The position numbers and the translations under genes were made by a program. The notes beneath the pieces are model-generated. The model did no database searches, was not told where the DNA came from, and was given only the letters and a program-made list of their open reading frames with translations. Below, in pieces: positions 40,401-47,603 of a DNA stretch of 64,000 bases. Source of the DNA: Hafnia alvei (GTDB lineage: Bacteria > Pseudomonadota > Gammaproteobacteria > Enterobacterales > Enterobacteriaceae); assembly GCF_034424155.1 (NCBI RefSeq), contig NZ_CP139992.1:2806012-2870011 (forward strand), read 5' to 3'. The number at the start of each line of letters is the position of its first letter. Position 1 is the first letter of the stretch.

Positions 40401-43400
40401 CAGCGCCTGCACATCTGCCTGTGGCACCACGACTGACCAATTGCCATTAGCATCTACGCTGCCGGTATAGTTATGCCCATTTAACGTCAGGGTGATAGTT
40501 TGCCCTGCGCCGGTGATCCCCGTTTTACCGGTGATGGTTTGCGCGCTCTGCGCTTCGGTGGCGTTAAGCACGCCGTCGCCAAACGGCACGTTGATGGTTG
40601 GGTTCGGCAAGGTATGCGTGAGCACATTGAGATCGTGCGTCGCACTCACTGAGTTGCCTTCTTTGTCTGTTACGGTCGCCGTCACGGTAGCTACGCCGTC
40701 TTTCAGCGCTTTTAAATCAACGCTGCTCACCGACGTTTGCCAGTTACCATTAGCGTCAACCGTCGCTTGATAGCTTTTGCCGTTCAGCTTGACGGTAACA
40801 GAGCTGCCAGCGCTCACGTTAGTGGTGGTGCCGTGAATGTTGAGAGTGCCGTTGCTCTCAGCAACGCTGAGATAGTCATCACCGGCGATAATGGCAATCG
40901 CAATACTGCCGTGAGCAGTATCGGTATCAACGTTGAAACTGAATTTGCCGTTAACGGTTTGCCCCGCTAAGTCGGTAACGCTAACATTACCGTTGGCAAT
41001 GCCATCGGGGAGTTTTTCCAGATCGGCGGAAGGGATCGTCAGGCTCCACGAACCATTGGATAGCACATGTGTGGTGTAGGTTTGCCCGTTGAGCGTCACC
41101 GTAATCGTGCTGCCGGTTTCAGCGTTAGTGGTAGTGCCTTTGAGTATTTGAGCGGTTTGGGCCTCGCTGTTATCCAGCGTGCCATCACCGGCAAAGGTGG
41201 AAACCGTGACCGTCGGCAGAAGATTTTTCACCACGAAGTTATGGCTGCTGGTGGTGCTATTACCCGCGCTGTCGGTCAGCGTGGCGGTAATGGTGTGATT
41301 ACCGTTAGTCAGCGGAGCGAGATCGGCAACTGGAACACTGACGCTCCAACGACCATCGGCCCCCACGGTGGCACTGTAATGCTTGCCGTTAATCTGGACA
41401 TCAACCAATTTTCCTTGTTCGGAAGCAGAGGCTGTGCCTGACACGGTTTGTGCCGTTTTTTGTTCGCTGGCATTGAGCACATCGTCACCGGCGAAAACGG
41501 CAATCGACAGCTGTGGCGCAAGGGTATCAACGTTAAAGTTACCGTTTATCTTGCCGTTGTTGCCTGCCACATCGGTGGCAGACACTTGATACGATAGCGA
41601 GCCCTGTGGGAAGCCGTGCAAATCGCTAACAGGAACGGACACTTGCCAATGCCCTTGAGCATCAACCACGGCGTTATAAACTTTGCCGCCAAGGGTGATG
41701 GTGACGGTTTGTGCCCCGTGAATCCCGGAAGTCCCACTCAGGGTCTGAACCTTGCCAGACTCCTGCAAGTTCAAAATACCGTCGGTAAATGGTGTATCAA
41801 TGGTTGGCGCTGGCAAATCATGCGTTAACACATTAAGCGTGTGTTGGTTAGAAACCACATTACCCTGTGAATCCGTCACCGACGCGGTGATCTTAATCGA
41901 GCCGTCAGCCAGCAGAGCAAGATCGGCTGGCGGTACGCTGACCGTCCAGTGTCCTGCTATACCCACCGTTGCGCCATAGGTTTTGCCGTTGAGCAGCACC
42001 GTAACATGTGCTCCAGCGCTCACGCCCACGGTGGTGCCGTTAATCGCCAGCGGCTGTAGCGCCTCGTTGGCGCTTAAATAATCGTCGCTAGAAACAATAG
42101 AAATGGCGATGGATGAGTTGTCGCCCGCGGCTTTAAAGCTGTGGGTGCTATTCGCAGTCTGGTTTGCCAAATCGCTCACGCTGACGGTGAAGCTATGGTT
42201 GCCTACCGTTAGGGAACTTAAATCACTGGAAGGAATAGAAACTTTCCAAGAACCATCAGATTGAACGGTAGCGAGATAAGTTTTGCCACTGTCGAGTTTG
42301 ATTGTGACCACACGACCTGCTTCAACGTTGAGCGTACTTCCGCTGAGCACTTGGGCAGTTTTTGCCTCCGCACCGCTCAGGGTGTCGTCACCGGCAAATT
42401 GCGCAACGCTAATGGCTGGCGTGGTAGTTTTTACATCAAACTGTTCGGTCTTGGTGCTGGTGTTGCCGTATTTATCGGTAATGGAGACCAATAGATTATT
42501 CTGCCCCTGCGGCAGATGCTGTAGATCGCCGCTGGTGACACCAATGCTCCACGTGCCATCGGCCCCGACTACAGCGGTATAGCTTTTCCCGTTAAGCGTC
42601 AGCGTGACTTTTTGACCGGCGTTATCCGCGCTGGTTTTTCCGCTCAAACTCTGAGTTAGCGAACTCTCTAGCTTGCTCAGAATATTGTCACCCGCAAAGG
42701 CATTGAGGGTTAAATCAGGCAGCACTGTTTTAACGTTGATCCCCAGTTGCGTCGTGGTGCTGTGGCCTGCGCTGTCGGTCAAGGTAGCGCTGATATTTAG
42801 GCTACCCTGCGGTAGCGCTTGTAAATCCGCGGTGGGAATATTGATGCTCCAACTGCCGTCTTTGCCCACGAGTCCGGTATAGGTTTTGCCACCCAGGGTA
42901 ACCGTTACCGTGCGCCCCGCATTCGAGGCCGTTGTGCTGCCGCTGAGCACCTGGCTGGCTAAACTTTCGTTGTGATTAAGAATGTTATCGCCCGCAAAGG
43001 CATTCACTTTTAAGGTTGGATTGGTTGTTCCTCCATTGCCATTACCATTGCCGCCGTTGCCATTTCCATTGCCATTGCCATTGCCATTTCCATTGCCATT
43101 TCCACCATTTCCATTTCCTGAGCTGCTGTCTCCATGCCCTCCGCCTCCCCCACCTGCGGCCAGTGCAATACCGCCGCCGATAGCTAATGCCCCGAGAACT
43201 CCGCCAATCACGCCAGCAGAGATGCCATCATGCCCAACTAACGTCGTGATCCCGTCACCCAGCGTCTCATAAGTCGGGATCACTGTTTGCGCGGTAGAAG
43301 AACCTGCCATGTCTGCAAATGGGAAAATGGCATGGTGTGTCGTTTTGCCATCATCGAAAACTAACTCGCTGTGCTCATCGTGCTCATCAATAAAGAAAAA

Positions 43401-43637
43401 GCGCTGATAGCGCACGGTAGATCCATCTTTCATGTGGACAATCAAATCATTGCCCTGCCGCTCATAGCTAGCCACTAAGGAAGTGTCACCGTGGATTTTC
43501 ACCACGCTGGACTCCGTTAACGTTATGACTCGATTTCCTTGAGCATACTGAGCAATTTCTTTCCCATTGGAACGAGTAACAATATCAACGCTTCCTGAAC
43601 CCGCAGATGCGCCAGAAGATAAATTTGACTGTGCCAT
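31434..43637 (-). CDS. Giant BapA/LapA-like type I-secreted adhesin, about 36 Ig-like repeats
   Basis: A 4067-residue surface protein likely to drive cell-cell and surface attachment. The start ATG at 43637 follows AAGGAG with 5-nt spacing. There is no Sec signal. The N-terminus (about 30-110) looks like the BapA prefix-like domain: VVKIHGDTSLVASY, IVHMKDGSTVRYQRFF. A Gly/Ala hydrophobic stretch (ALAIGGGIALAAGGGGGG) and a Gly-Asn repeat linker follow. About 36 tandem Ig-like domains of roughly 95-105 residues come next, each opening like VNAFAGDNILNHNES and carrying a WS(I/V)(N/S)(I/V)P strand; the last is degenerate. The C-terminal 170 or so residues hold an RTX-like GGAGTDTLVLDG and a type I secretion target region ending in VLIQQGLHVNLM. 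I noticed no cysteine. It is exported by the three genes downstream. The closest described systems are Salmonella BapA and Pseudomonas LapA; the exact orthologue is unproved. Confidence 0.93.
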   Translation of the reverse strand: MAQSNLSSGASAGSGSVDIVTRSNGKEIAQYAQGNRVITLTESSVVKIHGDTSLVASYERQGNDLIVHMKDGSTVRYQRFFFIDEHDEHSELVFDDGKTTHHAIFPFADMAGSSTAQTVIPTYETLGDGITTLVGHDGISAGVIGGVLGALAIGGGIALAAGGGGGGHGDSSSGNGNGGNGNGNGNGNGNGNGNGGNGNGNGGTTNPTLKVNAFAGDNILNHNESLASQVLSGSTTASNAGRTVTVTLGGKTYTGLVGKDGSWSINIPTADLQALPQGSLNISATLTDSAGHSTTTQLGINVKTVLPDLTLNAFAGDNILSKLESSLTQSLSGKTSADNAGQKVTLTLNGKSYTAVVGADGTWSIGVTSGDLQHLPQGQNNLLVSITDKYGNTSTKTEQFDVKTTTPAISVAQFAGDDTLSGAEAKTAQVLSGSTLNVEAGRVVTIKLDSGKTYLATVQSDGSWKVSIPSSDLSSLTVGNHSFTVSVSDLANQTANSTHSFKAAGDNSSIAISIVSSDDYLSANEALQPLAINGTTVGVSAGAHVTVLLNGKTYGATVGIAGHWTVSVPPADLALLADGSIKITASVTDSQGNVVSNQHTLNVLTHDLPAPTIDTPFTDGILNLQESGKVQTLSGTSGIHGAQTVTITLGGKVYNAVVDAQGHWQVSVPVSDLHGFPQGSLSYQVSATDVAGNNGKINGNFNVDTLAPQLSIAVFAGDDVLNASEQKTAQTVSGTASASEQGKLVDVQINGKHYSATVGADGRWSVSVPVADLAPLTNGNHTITATLTDSAGNSTTSSHNFVVKNLLPTVTVSTFAGDGTLDNSEAQTAQILKGTTTNAETGSTITVTLNGQTYTTHVLSNGSWSLTIPSADLEKLPDGIANGNVSVTDLAGQTVNGKFSFNVDTDTAHGSIAIAIIAGDDYLSVAESNGTLNIHGTTTNVSAGSSVTVKLNGKSYQATVDANGNWQTSVSSVDLKALKDGVATVTATVTDKEGNSVSATHDLNVLTHTLPNPTINVPFGDGVLNATEAQSAQTITGKTGITGAGQTITLTLNGHNYTGSVDANGNWSVVVPQADVQALQNGNQVIKVTAGDIAGNQVGGSLTASVDTVAPVITINNFAGDNRLNIQEATQAQTLSGTAVGAEAGQKVTIILNGKTYTATVDASGNWTTSIPATDLKALSNGDTTISVSVADKAGNGASLQETISVDSDPKFAPLLSVNVFAGNDVLDAGERQNPQTVTGKALYVEAGQVVTVTIGGSSYTGTVKADGTWSVNIPAGALSGLNNGSYTLDVKVSDLSGNSAQASHDFTVNTTASALTVSPLTGDNLVNSAEVASGLVVNGTSVNIPVGGKIEVTLNGVTYTTTIKTGGTWSVTVPADAAQAIPDGTATLTVSGLDNAGNPVSSSQNFEIITHTAPHPTLNAPFGDGYLNAAEAGSNQQLSGTTGVAGAGQQVTVNFGGKNYTATVDAQGNWTVNIPSGDFTNLKDGPQPITVTATDAVGNSNNISGSAQIDKTLPVLTINPITGDNVINAAEAHSPIVISGTAPVSDSGQSVVVKVVVNGATYTANVNPDGTWNLTLPAGALNGVSDGNIVFNASLTDVAGNTGTINQVVKLDASAANQPTIHIGTVSGDDYINASEINAPLTISGTSTNVEANQIVTITLNGKTYTTSVNADGSWSYNIPTADVKQLPDGIDGINVSVSDTSGNPATDSHNVTVIAQPADLPTIHVNTVAGDNVINAKEAQSDLQITGTTTHVSNGQTVTVTLGGKTYIGSVDANGLWSVTVPAADVQKLDQGSQNIVANVSDVAKNPASDTHNVQVDTQPPLLSIDLFVTDNVLNYAEALVSQILSGKTDAGQTVSVTINNKTVQVTADGNGIWKLTVSAGDLQALPDGTNTITVTATDSAGNTTSKDLSLNVGTHLLPTLTLDTPFVDGILSIVESATGGVLTGTSTHLLQGTKITVNIGGVQIIGSVGANGDWSIPVAGHLLDVLADGKATITVTATDTYGNIGSATGQLDVLAHLEPTATLTLPLFGDNVLNNAEALLGQTLTGNSGLLGAGQTVYITLDGTKYVGAVDANGNWTVQLPSNVLSALSDSSHTLSVTLTDRAGNTETSSSANFTAKITLPIPTLDTPFGDGILNFVDAQTATTLHGLSGLATNVGVSVIVNINGTPVTATVNPNGSWTLPLDAPTLQGLPDGIWSLSVTVKDAAGNVVTSPTQTAEVLTHVLPLPTINLPFGNGLLSIAEAGASQILTGSTGITGAGQIVKVTIGTQTLNAVVTTDGQWTLSVLPNALATVTNGPGIIHVEVTDHAGNVGSVNGSFTASLNLPVPTINPLFSDGFLNISEANDTLTLTGKTGSVGPNQVVKLSIDIDGVTYTGVVDGSGNWTVTLPPKALLGIGNGEHEITLTAQDAAGNSATITPAPSFVAYLTPPSVTLDTPFVDGALSISESASTQTLHGSLTLNNSSVAGSVVTVTINNHDFTATIDPSGNSWTLSLSPGQLTTANLGSGLQDIKVTVTDEGLNTNSSTGQALIALTQPTITVNSNFITDGVIDYADLHASQTITGSSTGLSVGQNITINIGGKPFTTTVNGDGSWSYTLKITDLVDIPNGSLVVTATDAAGNPAASLPTTYIVDPLSAVPVLTIDPISVDNLLGTSDLISGTVIVSGHSSGLSPLSTLQVTVSGAPPFTIPVVIGLDGSWQVNVPSGTFTEGSHTVTAAVTLGVPQLTTNLGINVDLTAPTLTVNAFAGNDILNASEAAVPQTLSGTASVTEIGQNVLITLNSKNYSAAVVSDGAGGAKWSVIIPVSDMAALGQNGSTIVAKLADKAGNSVEVDHPILVDTTIPLVSINPISVGGLLNSVNIGLGILLNGSAEPNSSVTIKVGTLAGVTVQTDNLGQWSLNVPKVDLQGLTDGPQVITVTSTDSAGNVSVPVNVGLNVALNQGFGDTLNTLIGGNGVLNLAESLLTQVLTGTVSGNYTGAKVSATILGQLFTADVGNNGKWSINIDPSFWLSSALGKTLDFDLVLTDPNGNIVHTPVHVDLALTDLPLIQNVVAIGDGFLNQLESTANNVVTGTLGNMVAGTTVDVQLGIGTFHATVNANGTWSATIPQNVLAGLQDGSVKVVIIATDPAGNVVTSNTNLSVITHNLPTLVLDPLFGDGVLSLTEALAGGLSIGGSTSGMVGQTLQVLIGGSQVATAVVGANGKWSIVVTPQILGILEGVVGGNVTVEVKGNDVAGNPVDQTVGLKLDLTPPILSGISLFGDGLLNAVDATTNQLITGTATGAPLGSTVNVLIGGKTFTGVTLANGTFSIVLTPANLAQLPDGSLTATVTVTTPSGNTSSTTAGVKVGLTNLPTITLDPLLSGDGFLNKAESLVDQVISGKVTNLTSGTVNITVNGTPLTATINPNGTWSATLKAGLLSGLADGPLNINVSVTDAVGNTSSLPTILTTLTHNLPTITLGSLFGDGVLSVGDLLTSQLISGTTSNLAGGSLTLTLGSKIYTVPVGSGGAWSLSVSPLDLKALLDGNLTVGITAKDAAGNPASASGILSVVTHALPTLTIGSIFGDGGLNIGDLVSAQVISGTSTNAQGSQLTVTLGGKSYLTTVGNDGSWSISVPKTDLSLLGDGNLGVNVSLTNPIGNTTSAGGSLNVITHLPTVGISSGIFGDGILNIAESGVSQLLTGTVTSALPGAKVVVTVGTVDYQATVNANGTWSLNLTSTQLKSLTDGSLHIGVKVTDVVGNTNSTGVDVGIKLSQPLLGLNVVTLPSLGDLLLGGKLLVITGTSKNLQNGAALHVSLLNDTLAADTTVDSNGNWSASLGLTLNLLQLLLLNKVVNLSAHDSAGNGVIVNVGLDGHIIDVTPTSAPAPAMMMAMSIDDVAASHSGSQDHLSQSLSTSSLDDSATASTSGTFTIGGVTIDLADGTHNSGASVTGSTGSDKVHVTDAGFTHIDGGAGTDTLVLDGSNLNLDLTSLGLKVEHIEIFDLGKAGNNAITLDLKEALNVTDKPQDDLLIKGSIGDRVNLVHGQGDIWDVSGQREVNGVTYDVYHNSSTGSSTLGDVLIQQGLHVNLM
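38786..42425 (-). repeat. Three consecutive 1.2-kb super-repeats inside the adhesin gene
   Basis: Ig-like domains 3-6, 7-10 and 11-14 recur as four-domain blocks. Each block runs: AGDD/AGDG-type domain, IAISI...DDYLS-type domain, VLTH-linker plus PTI..PF.DG-type domain, then AGDN/TGDN-type domain. Block starts near 42425, 41222 and 40005 give spacings of about 1203, 1217 and 1220 bp. This suggests growth by duplication of four-domain units. Confidence 0.65.
43033..43118 (-). repeat. Hexanucleotide microsatellite encoding a Gly-Asn linker
   Basis: CCATTG and CCATTT units (plus-strand view) repeat across about 86 bp, encoding alternating Gly and Asn between the N-terminal anchor region and the first Ig-like domain. 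All units keep the frame, so slippage would change linker length only. Confidence 0.85.
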
Positions 43638-44132
43638 AACCACTCCTTTCAATCACTTTGCCGTGTATAAAGCGCGCCTAAATGCAGCGCAAACTTAGCC
43701 GCAGCTCGGCTGAGAAGCCGTGCTGTGAAATCATTGACCTGGTTAAAAAATTAAAAACAGCGAATCGAAACGTGTAGACACTTTCTAAATTAAAAATTCT
43801 TACTTAGAAATATATAAACAACGATTGATATTAAGGCAATCCGATATTTACATAAATTTAACTATAACTCACAAATTAGGCACAATTAAGCGATATGCCA
43901 TTGGATGAATTTTTTATGACAAAAATTATTATCATTTAATACATATAGTTAAAAGAAAACATTCGGAGGGGGAAAGGAAATACTTAATGTTAATGATTAG
44001 TAAATTTATTCATTCACAAAATCCATCATTAGCCACACTAATCATAATTTCTAATTATTTATTATCGGTCTTTACAGCGATATCTTTAGCGCCTAAAGTT
44101 AATCAATCATATGATTAACTTTATAGCGTGAA
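43638..44132. promoter_or_regulatory. Divergent AT-rich control region between the adhesin and cecR
   Basis: 495 bp of low GC sequence separate two divergent genes and must hold both promoters. It contains the cecR palindrome and a purine-rich run (GGAGGGGGAAAGGAA, 43964-43978). A 43-codon open frame (43987-44118) follows that run, but its end overlaps the palindrome. No promoter boxes can be assigned with confidence. Confidence 0.55.
44095..44122. promoter_or_regulatory. Palindromic operator, probable CecR/TetR binding site
   Basis: Perfect 10-bp inverted repeat AAAGTTAATC / GATTAACTTT with an 8-nt spacer. A nested palindrome AATCATATGATT lies at 44105-44116. It ends 10 bp before the regulator start codon, where a TetR-family autorepressor would bind. 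Confidence 0.65.
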
Positions 44133-44864
44133 ATGAAACCATCAACAAAGCCATCAGATACGCCGATGACTTCTCGCGGCGAGCAAGCGAAGCAAGCACT
44201 GATCGACTCCGCTATTGCCTTGTTTGGTGAGCGAGGGTTGGAAGGTGCCACAACACGCGATATTGCCTTAAACGCGGGGCAAAACATTGCCGCGATTACC
44301 TACTACTTTCAGTCCAAAGAGGGGCTTTATCTCGCCGTAGCTCGTTGGATCAGCGACTTTATCACTCAGGCTTTCGCCCCTCTACAGCAAGAGTGTTCAC
44401 TATTTCTTTTACAGAAAGACCCCAAACCTAATGCGTATTTAGCTTTCATTCATCGAGGGCTTGCTATCTTTTGCCACCTGATGACACAGCCAGAAACGCT
44501 GCACCTCAGCCAAATTATGTCACGTGAGCAGTTGGCCCCCACCGCTGCCTATCCACTGATACATCAGCAATGCATCGCGCCACTGCATCGGCTCATGACG
44601 CAGTTAGTCGCAGGTTACAGTGGCCTCCCTGCAGATAGCGCAGTGACAACGCTGCATACCCATGCATTGTTAGGCGAAGTGCTGGCTTTTCGTATGGCGC
44701 GTGAAACGATCCGCATTCAGGCTGGCTGGGAGTCAATCGGCCCCGAGCAGGCAGACCTGATTAATCAAGTTTTACAACAACATATTGATTTACTTCTGAA
44801 CGGATTGCGTATGACTTATTCGTCAACGGCGCAATCGACTACGGATGGGATGAGTGATGAATAA
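44133..44864 (+). CDS. cecR: TetR-family regulator CecR (YbiH)
   Basis: Local repressor of the ybhGFSR efflux operon; in E. coli CecR affects sensitivity to cefoperazone and chloramphenicol. It is 243 residues, with an N-terminal TetR helix-turn-helix ([20 protein letters not shown], then [20 protein letters not shown]) and a ligand-binding C-terminal domain with [17 protein letters not shown], as in CecR. The first ATG lacks a Shine-Dalgarno sequence. A second in-frame ATG at 44166 (MTSRGEQAK) aligns with the conserved start region and is possible. The stop overlaps the ybhG start, so the operon begins here. Confidence 0.9.
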   Translation: MKPSTKPSDTPMTSRGEQAKQALIDSAIALFGERGLEGATTRDIALNAGQNIAAITYYFQSKEGLYLAVARWISDFITQAFAPLQQECSLFLLQKDPKPNAYLAFIHRGLAIFCHLMTQPETLHLSQIMSREQLAPTAAYPLIHQQCIAPLHRLMTQLVAGYSGLPADSAVTTLHTHALLGEVLAFRMARETIRIQAGWESIGPEQADLINQVLQQHIDLLLNGLRMTYSSTAQSTTDGMSDE

Positions 44865-45855
44865 CAAAAAGCTCGTTGGAGTCGTTGCAGTTTTAGTCAT
44901 TATCGCGCTGGTGATTGGCGGCATTTATTACTACCGCAGCCAAGAGGATCGGGATTTAACGCTGTACGGTAACGTGGATATTCGTACCGTTAACCTTGGT
45001 TTTCGCGTTAGCGGTCGTTTAGCCTCACTGGCCGTGGATGAAGGCGACACCGTCACCCCCGGTGCGCTATTAGGGAAACTCGATGATGCCCCATTCATTA
45101 ACTCGCTTAATGAAGCCAAAGCTAACGTGGCCGCCGCGCAGGCTCAGCTCGATTTGCTGCTGGCGGGATACCGTACGGAAGAAATCGCTCAAGCTCGTGC
45201 AGCGGTGGCACAACAACAGGCGGCGTTCAGCTACGCCGACAGCTACTTAAAGCGTCAGCAAGGCTTATGGGCCAGCAAAGCCACTTCTGCCAATGATTTA
45301 GAAGACGCGAAAACAGCACGCAATCAAGCATTAGCCAATCTGCAAGCTGCCAAAGATAAGCTGTCTCAGTACGAGACGGGGAATCGCCCGCAGGAAATCG
45401 AACAGGCGCAGGCTACTTTAGCGCAGGCACAAGCGGCAGCCGATCAGGCTGAGCTAAATCTAAAAGACACCCAGCTTTTTGCACCTTCCACCGGCACCGT
45501 TCTCACCCGCGCCGTTGAACCTGGCACCATGCTGGCCTCCGGCAGCACCGTATTCAGCGTGTCACTCACCCGTCCGGTGTGGATCCGTGCCTATGTCAGC
45601 GAAGAAAACCTTAGCCGGGCGATACCCGGAACCGAGATTGAAATTTACACCGATGGCCGCCCAGATAAGCCTTATCACGGCAAAATTGGTTTTGTTTCAC
45701 CCACCGCCGAGTTCACGCCGAAAAGCGTCGAAACGCCAGAATTACGCACCTCGCTGGTCTATCGCCTACGCGTCATTGTGACCGACGCCGATGACAGCTT
45801 GCGCCAAGGCATGCCTGTGACCTTACGTTTTAACGATAACGGTGCCAAACGCTAA
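44857..45855 (+). CDS. ybhG: Periplasmic adaptor YbhG (HlyD family)
   Basis: Membrane fusion protein of the YbhGFSR ABC exporter. 332 residues from the ATG at 44857, the same length as E. coli YbhG; an in-frame GTG one codon earlier is disfavoured. It has an N-terminal membrane anchor (about 6-25), a lipoyl half-motif ([18 protein letters not shown]), a coiled-coil hairpin (about 80-200, Ala/Gln-rich), then the second half ([18 protein letters not shown]) and beta-barrel with [19 protein letters not shown]. It overlaps the cecR stop by 8 bp and is followed 11 bp later by ybhF. Confidence 0.94.
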   Translation: MNNKKLVGVVAVLVIIALVIGGIYYYRSQEDRDLTLYGNVDIRTVNLGFRVSGRLASLAVDEGDTVTPGALLGKLDDAPFINSLNEAKANVAAAQAQLDLLLAGYRTEEIAQARAAVAQQQAAFSYADSYLKRQQGLWASKATSANDLEDAKTARNQALANLQAAKDKLSQYETGNRPQEIEQAQATLAQAQAAADQAELNLKDTQLFAPSTGTVLTRAVEPGTMLASGSTVFSVSLTRPVWIRAYVSEENLSRAIPGTEIEIYTDGRPDKPYHGKIGFVSPTAEFTPKSVETPELRTSLVYRLRVIVTDADDSLRQGMPVTLRFNDNGAKR

Positions 45856-45866
45856 GGGATGTGATG

Positions 45867-47603
45867 ATGAGTGCGCAACATGAAATCGTGCTCGACGGCG
45901 TAGAAAAGCGTTTTGCGGGCATGGATCAACCGGCGGTCGCGAGTCTCTCCACGCGCATCGCCAGTGGCGCAGTGATGGGGCTGGTTGGCCCCGACGGCGC
46001 AGGAAAAACCACGCTGATCCGCATGTTGGCTGGCTTGTTAAAGCCCAGCGCGGGCACGGTGAGCGTGGTGGGTTTAGATCCGCTGACGCAAGACAGCGAA
46101 TTACACGCCATTTTGGGCTATATGCCGCAAAAATTTGGCCTGTATGAAGACCTTACCGTTATCGAAAACCTGACCCTATACGCAGATTTACGCGGCGTTA
46201 TCGGCGAAGAGCGGCGCAAAACCTTTGAGCGCCTGCTTAAGTTTACCGATTTAACCCGCTTTACCGAACGCTTGGCGGGCAAGCTGTCAGGCGGCATGAA
46301 GCAAAAATTAGGGTTAGCCTGTACGCTGGTCGGCGAGCCTAAGGTTTTATTGCTGGATGAGCCGGGCGTTGGCGTCGACCCGATTTCTCGACGCGAGCTG
46401 TGGCGTATGGTGCATGAACTGGCCGATGAAGGGATGCTAATCCTTTGGAGCACCTCCTATCTCGATGAGGCCGAACAGTGCCGCGAAGTTTTGCTCATGA
46501 ACGAAGGTAAACTGCTCTATAGCGGTGCCCCGCAGCAGTTAACCCAACGCATGGCTGGGCGCACCATTTTGCTGCGCGCCAAAAATATCTCACATCGAAA
46601 ACTACTCCAGCGCGCTATCTGCTTACCTTCTGTTAGCGACGGCGTGATCCAAGGCAAGTATCTGCGCCTTATTCTCAAAGATAACGCCGATCACCACGCG
46701 TTGTTACTTGATTTAGACCAGCCGGACGCCGAATTGCTGGAGGCTGAACCTCGCTTTGAAGATGCCTTTATCGATCTGTTAGGCGGCGGGCCGGATCACG
46801 AATCTGAGCTGGCAAAAATAATGCCGCAGGTGAAAGTTGATCCCAACGAAACCGTGATTGAAGCGCAGCAGCTTACCAAAAAATTTGGTGATTTTGCCGC
46901 TACCGATCACGTTGATTTTCAAGTTAAACGCGGCGAAATTTTTGGTTTACTGGGGCCAAACGGCGCGGGTAAATCCACCACCTTTAAAATGATGTGTGCC
47001 CTTCTCAAACCCACCAGCGGTAAAGCGCTGGTGTTGGGTATGGATCTGAAAACAGACTCCGGGCGTGCTCGCCAGCATCTTGGCTATATGGCGCAGAAAT
47101 TCTCGCTCTATGGCAACCTCACGGTGGCGCAAAACCTGAAGTTTTTCTCCGGCGTTTACGGTCTGAAAGGGAAACAGCAGAAGGAAAAAATTGAGGGCAT
47201 GGTTAACGCGTTTAACTTCACCCCCATTTTGAATCAAACGCCGGACTCTTTACCGCTCGGTTTTAAACAGCGGCTGGCGCTGGCCTGCTCGCTGATGCAT
47301 GAACCAGACATCCTGTTTTTGGATGAACCAACGTCGGGCGTCGATCCCCTCACCCGTCGAGAATTTTGGCTGCATATCAACGGCATGGTGGATAAAGGTG
47401 TCACCGTGATGGTCACCACGCACTTTATGGATGAAGCGGAATACTGCGATCGTATCGGGTTGGTCTATCGTGGGAAAATCATTGCTGCAGGTTCACCCGA
47501 TCAGCTAAAACACAGCGTCGCTAACGATGACAATCCAAATCCGACCATGGAGCAGGCGTTTATTGAGCTGGTTCAGGGCTACGACAAGGAGCAAACGGCA
47601 TGA
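45867..47603 (+). CDS. ybhF: ABC exporter dual ATPase YbhF
   Basis: Two fused ATPase domains powering the YbhSR permeases. 578 residues from the ATG at 45867, the length of E. coli YbhF, with AAGGGAT 6 nt upstream. NBD1: Walker [10 protein letters not shown], signature LSGGMKQK, Walker [16 protein letters not shown]2 (from about 325): [10 protein letters not shown], the less usual LPLGFKQR signature, and [13 protein letters not shown]. In E. coli the system is linked to drug and cation efflux and was also described as a Na/Li/H antiporter. The stop overlaps ybhS by ATGA. Confidence 0.94.
   Translation: MSAQHEIVLDGVEKRFAGMDQPAVASLSTRIASGAVMGLVGPDGAGKTTLIRMLAGLLKPSAGTVSVVGLDPLTQDSELHAILGYMPQKFGLYEDLTVIENLTLYADLRGVIGEERRKTFERLLKFTDLTRFTERLAGKLSGGMKQKLGLACTLVGEPKVLLLDEPGVGVDPISRRELWRMVHELADEGMLILWSTSYLDEAEQCREVLLMNEGKLLYSGAPQQLTQRMAGRTILLRAKNISHRKLLQRAICLPSVSDGVIQGKYLRLILKDNADHHALLLDLDQPDAELLEAEPRFEDAFIDLLGGGPDHESELAKIMPQVKVDPNETVIEAQQLTKKFGDFAATDHVDFQVKRGEIFGLLGPNGAGKSTTFKMMCALLKPTSGKALVLGMDLKTDSGRARQHLGYMAQKFSLYGNLTVAQNLKFFSGVYGLKGKQQKEKIEGMVNAFNFTPILNQTPDSLPLGFKQRLALACSLMHEPDILFLDEPTSGVDPLTRREFWLHINGMVDKGVTVMVTTHFMDEAEYCDRIGLVYRGKIIAAGSPDQLKHSVANDDNPNPTMEQAFIELVQGYDKEQTA

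Noticed and set aside
31713..43272. Many long plus-strand open frames opposite the adhesin gene
   Set aside because: They are antisense shadows created by the regular codon pattern of the Ig repeats. Products are Val/Pro/Ser-rich and share no family features.
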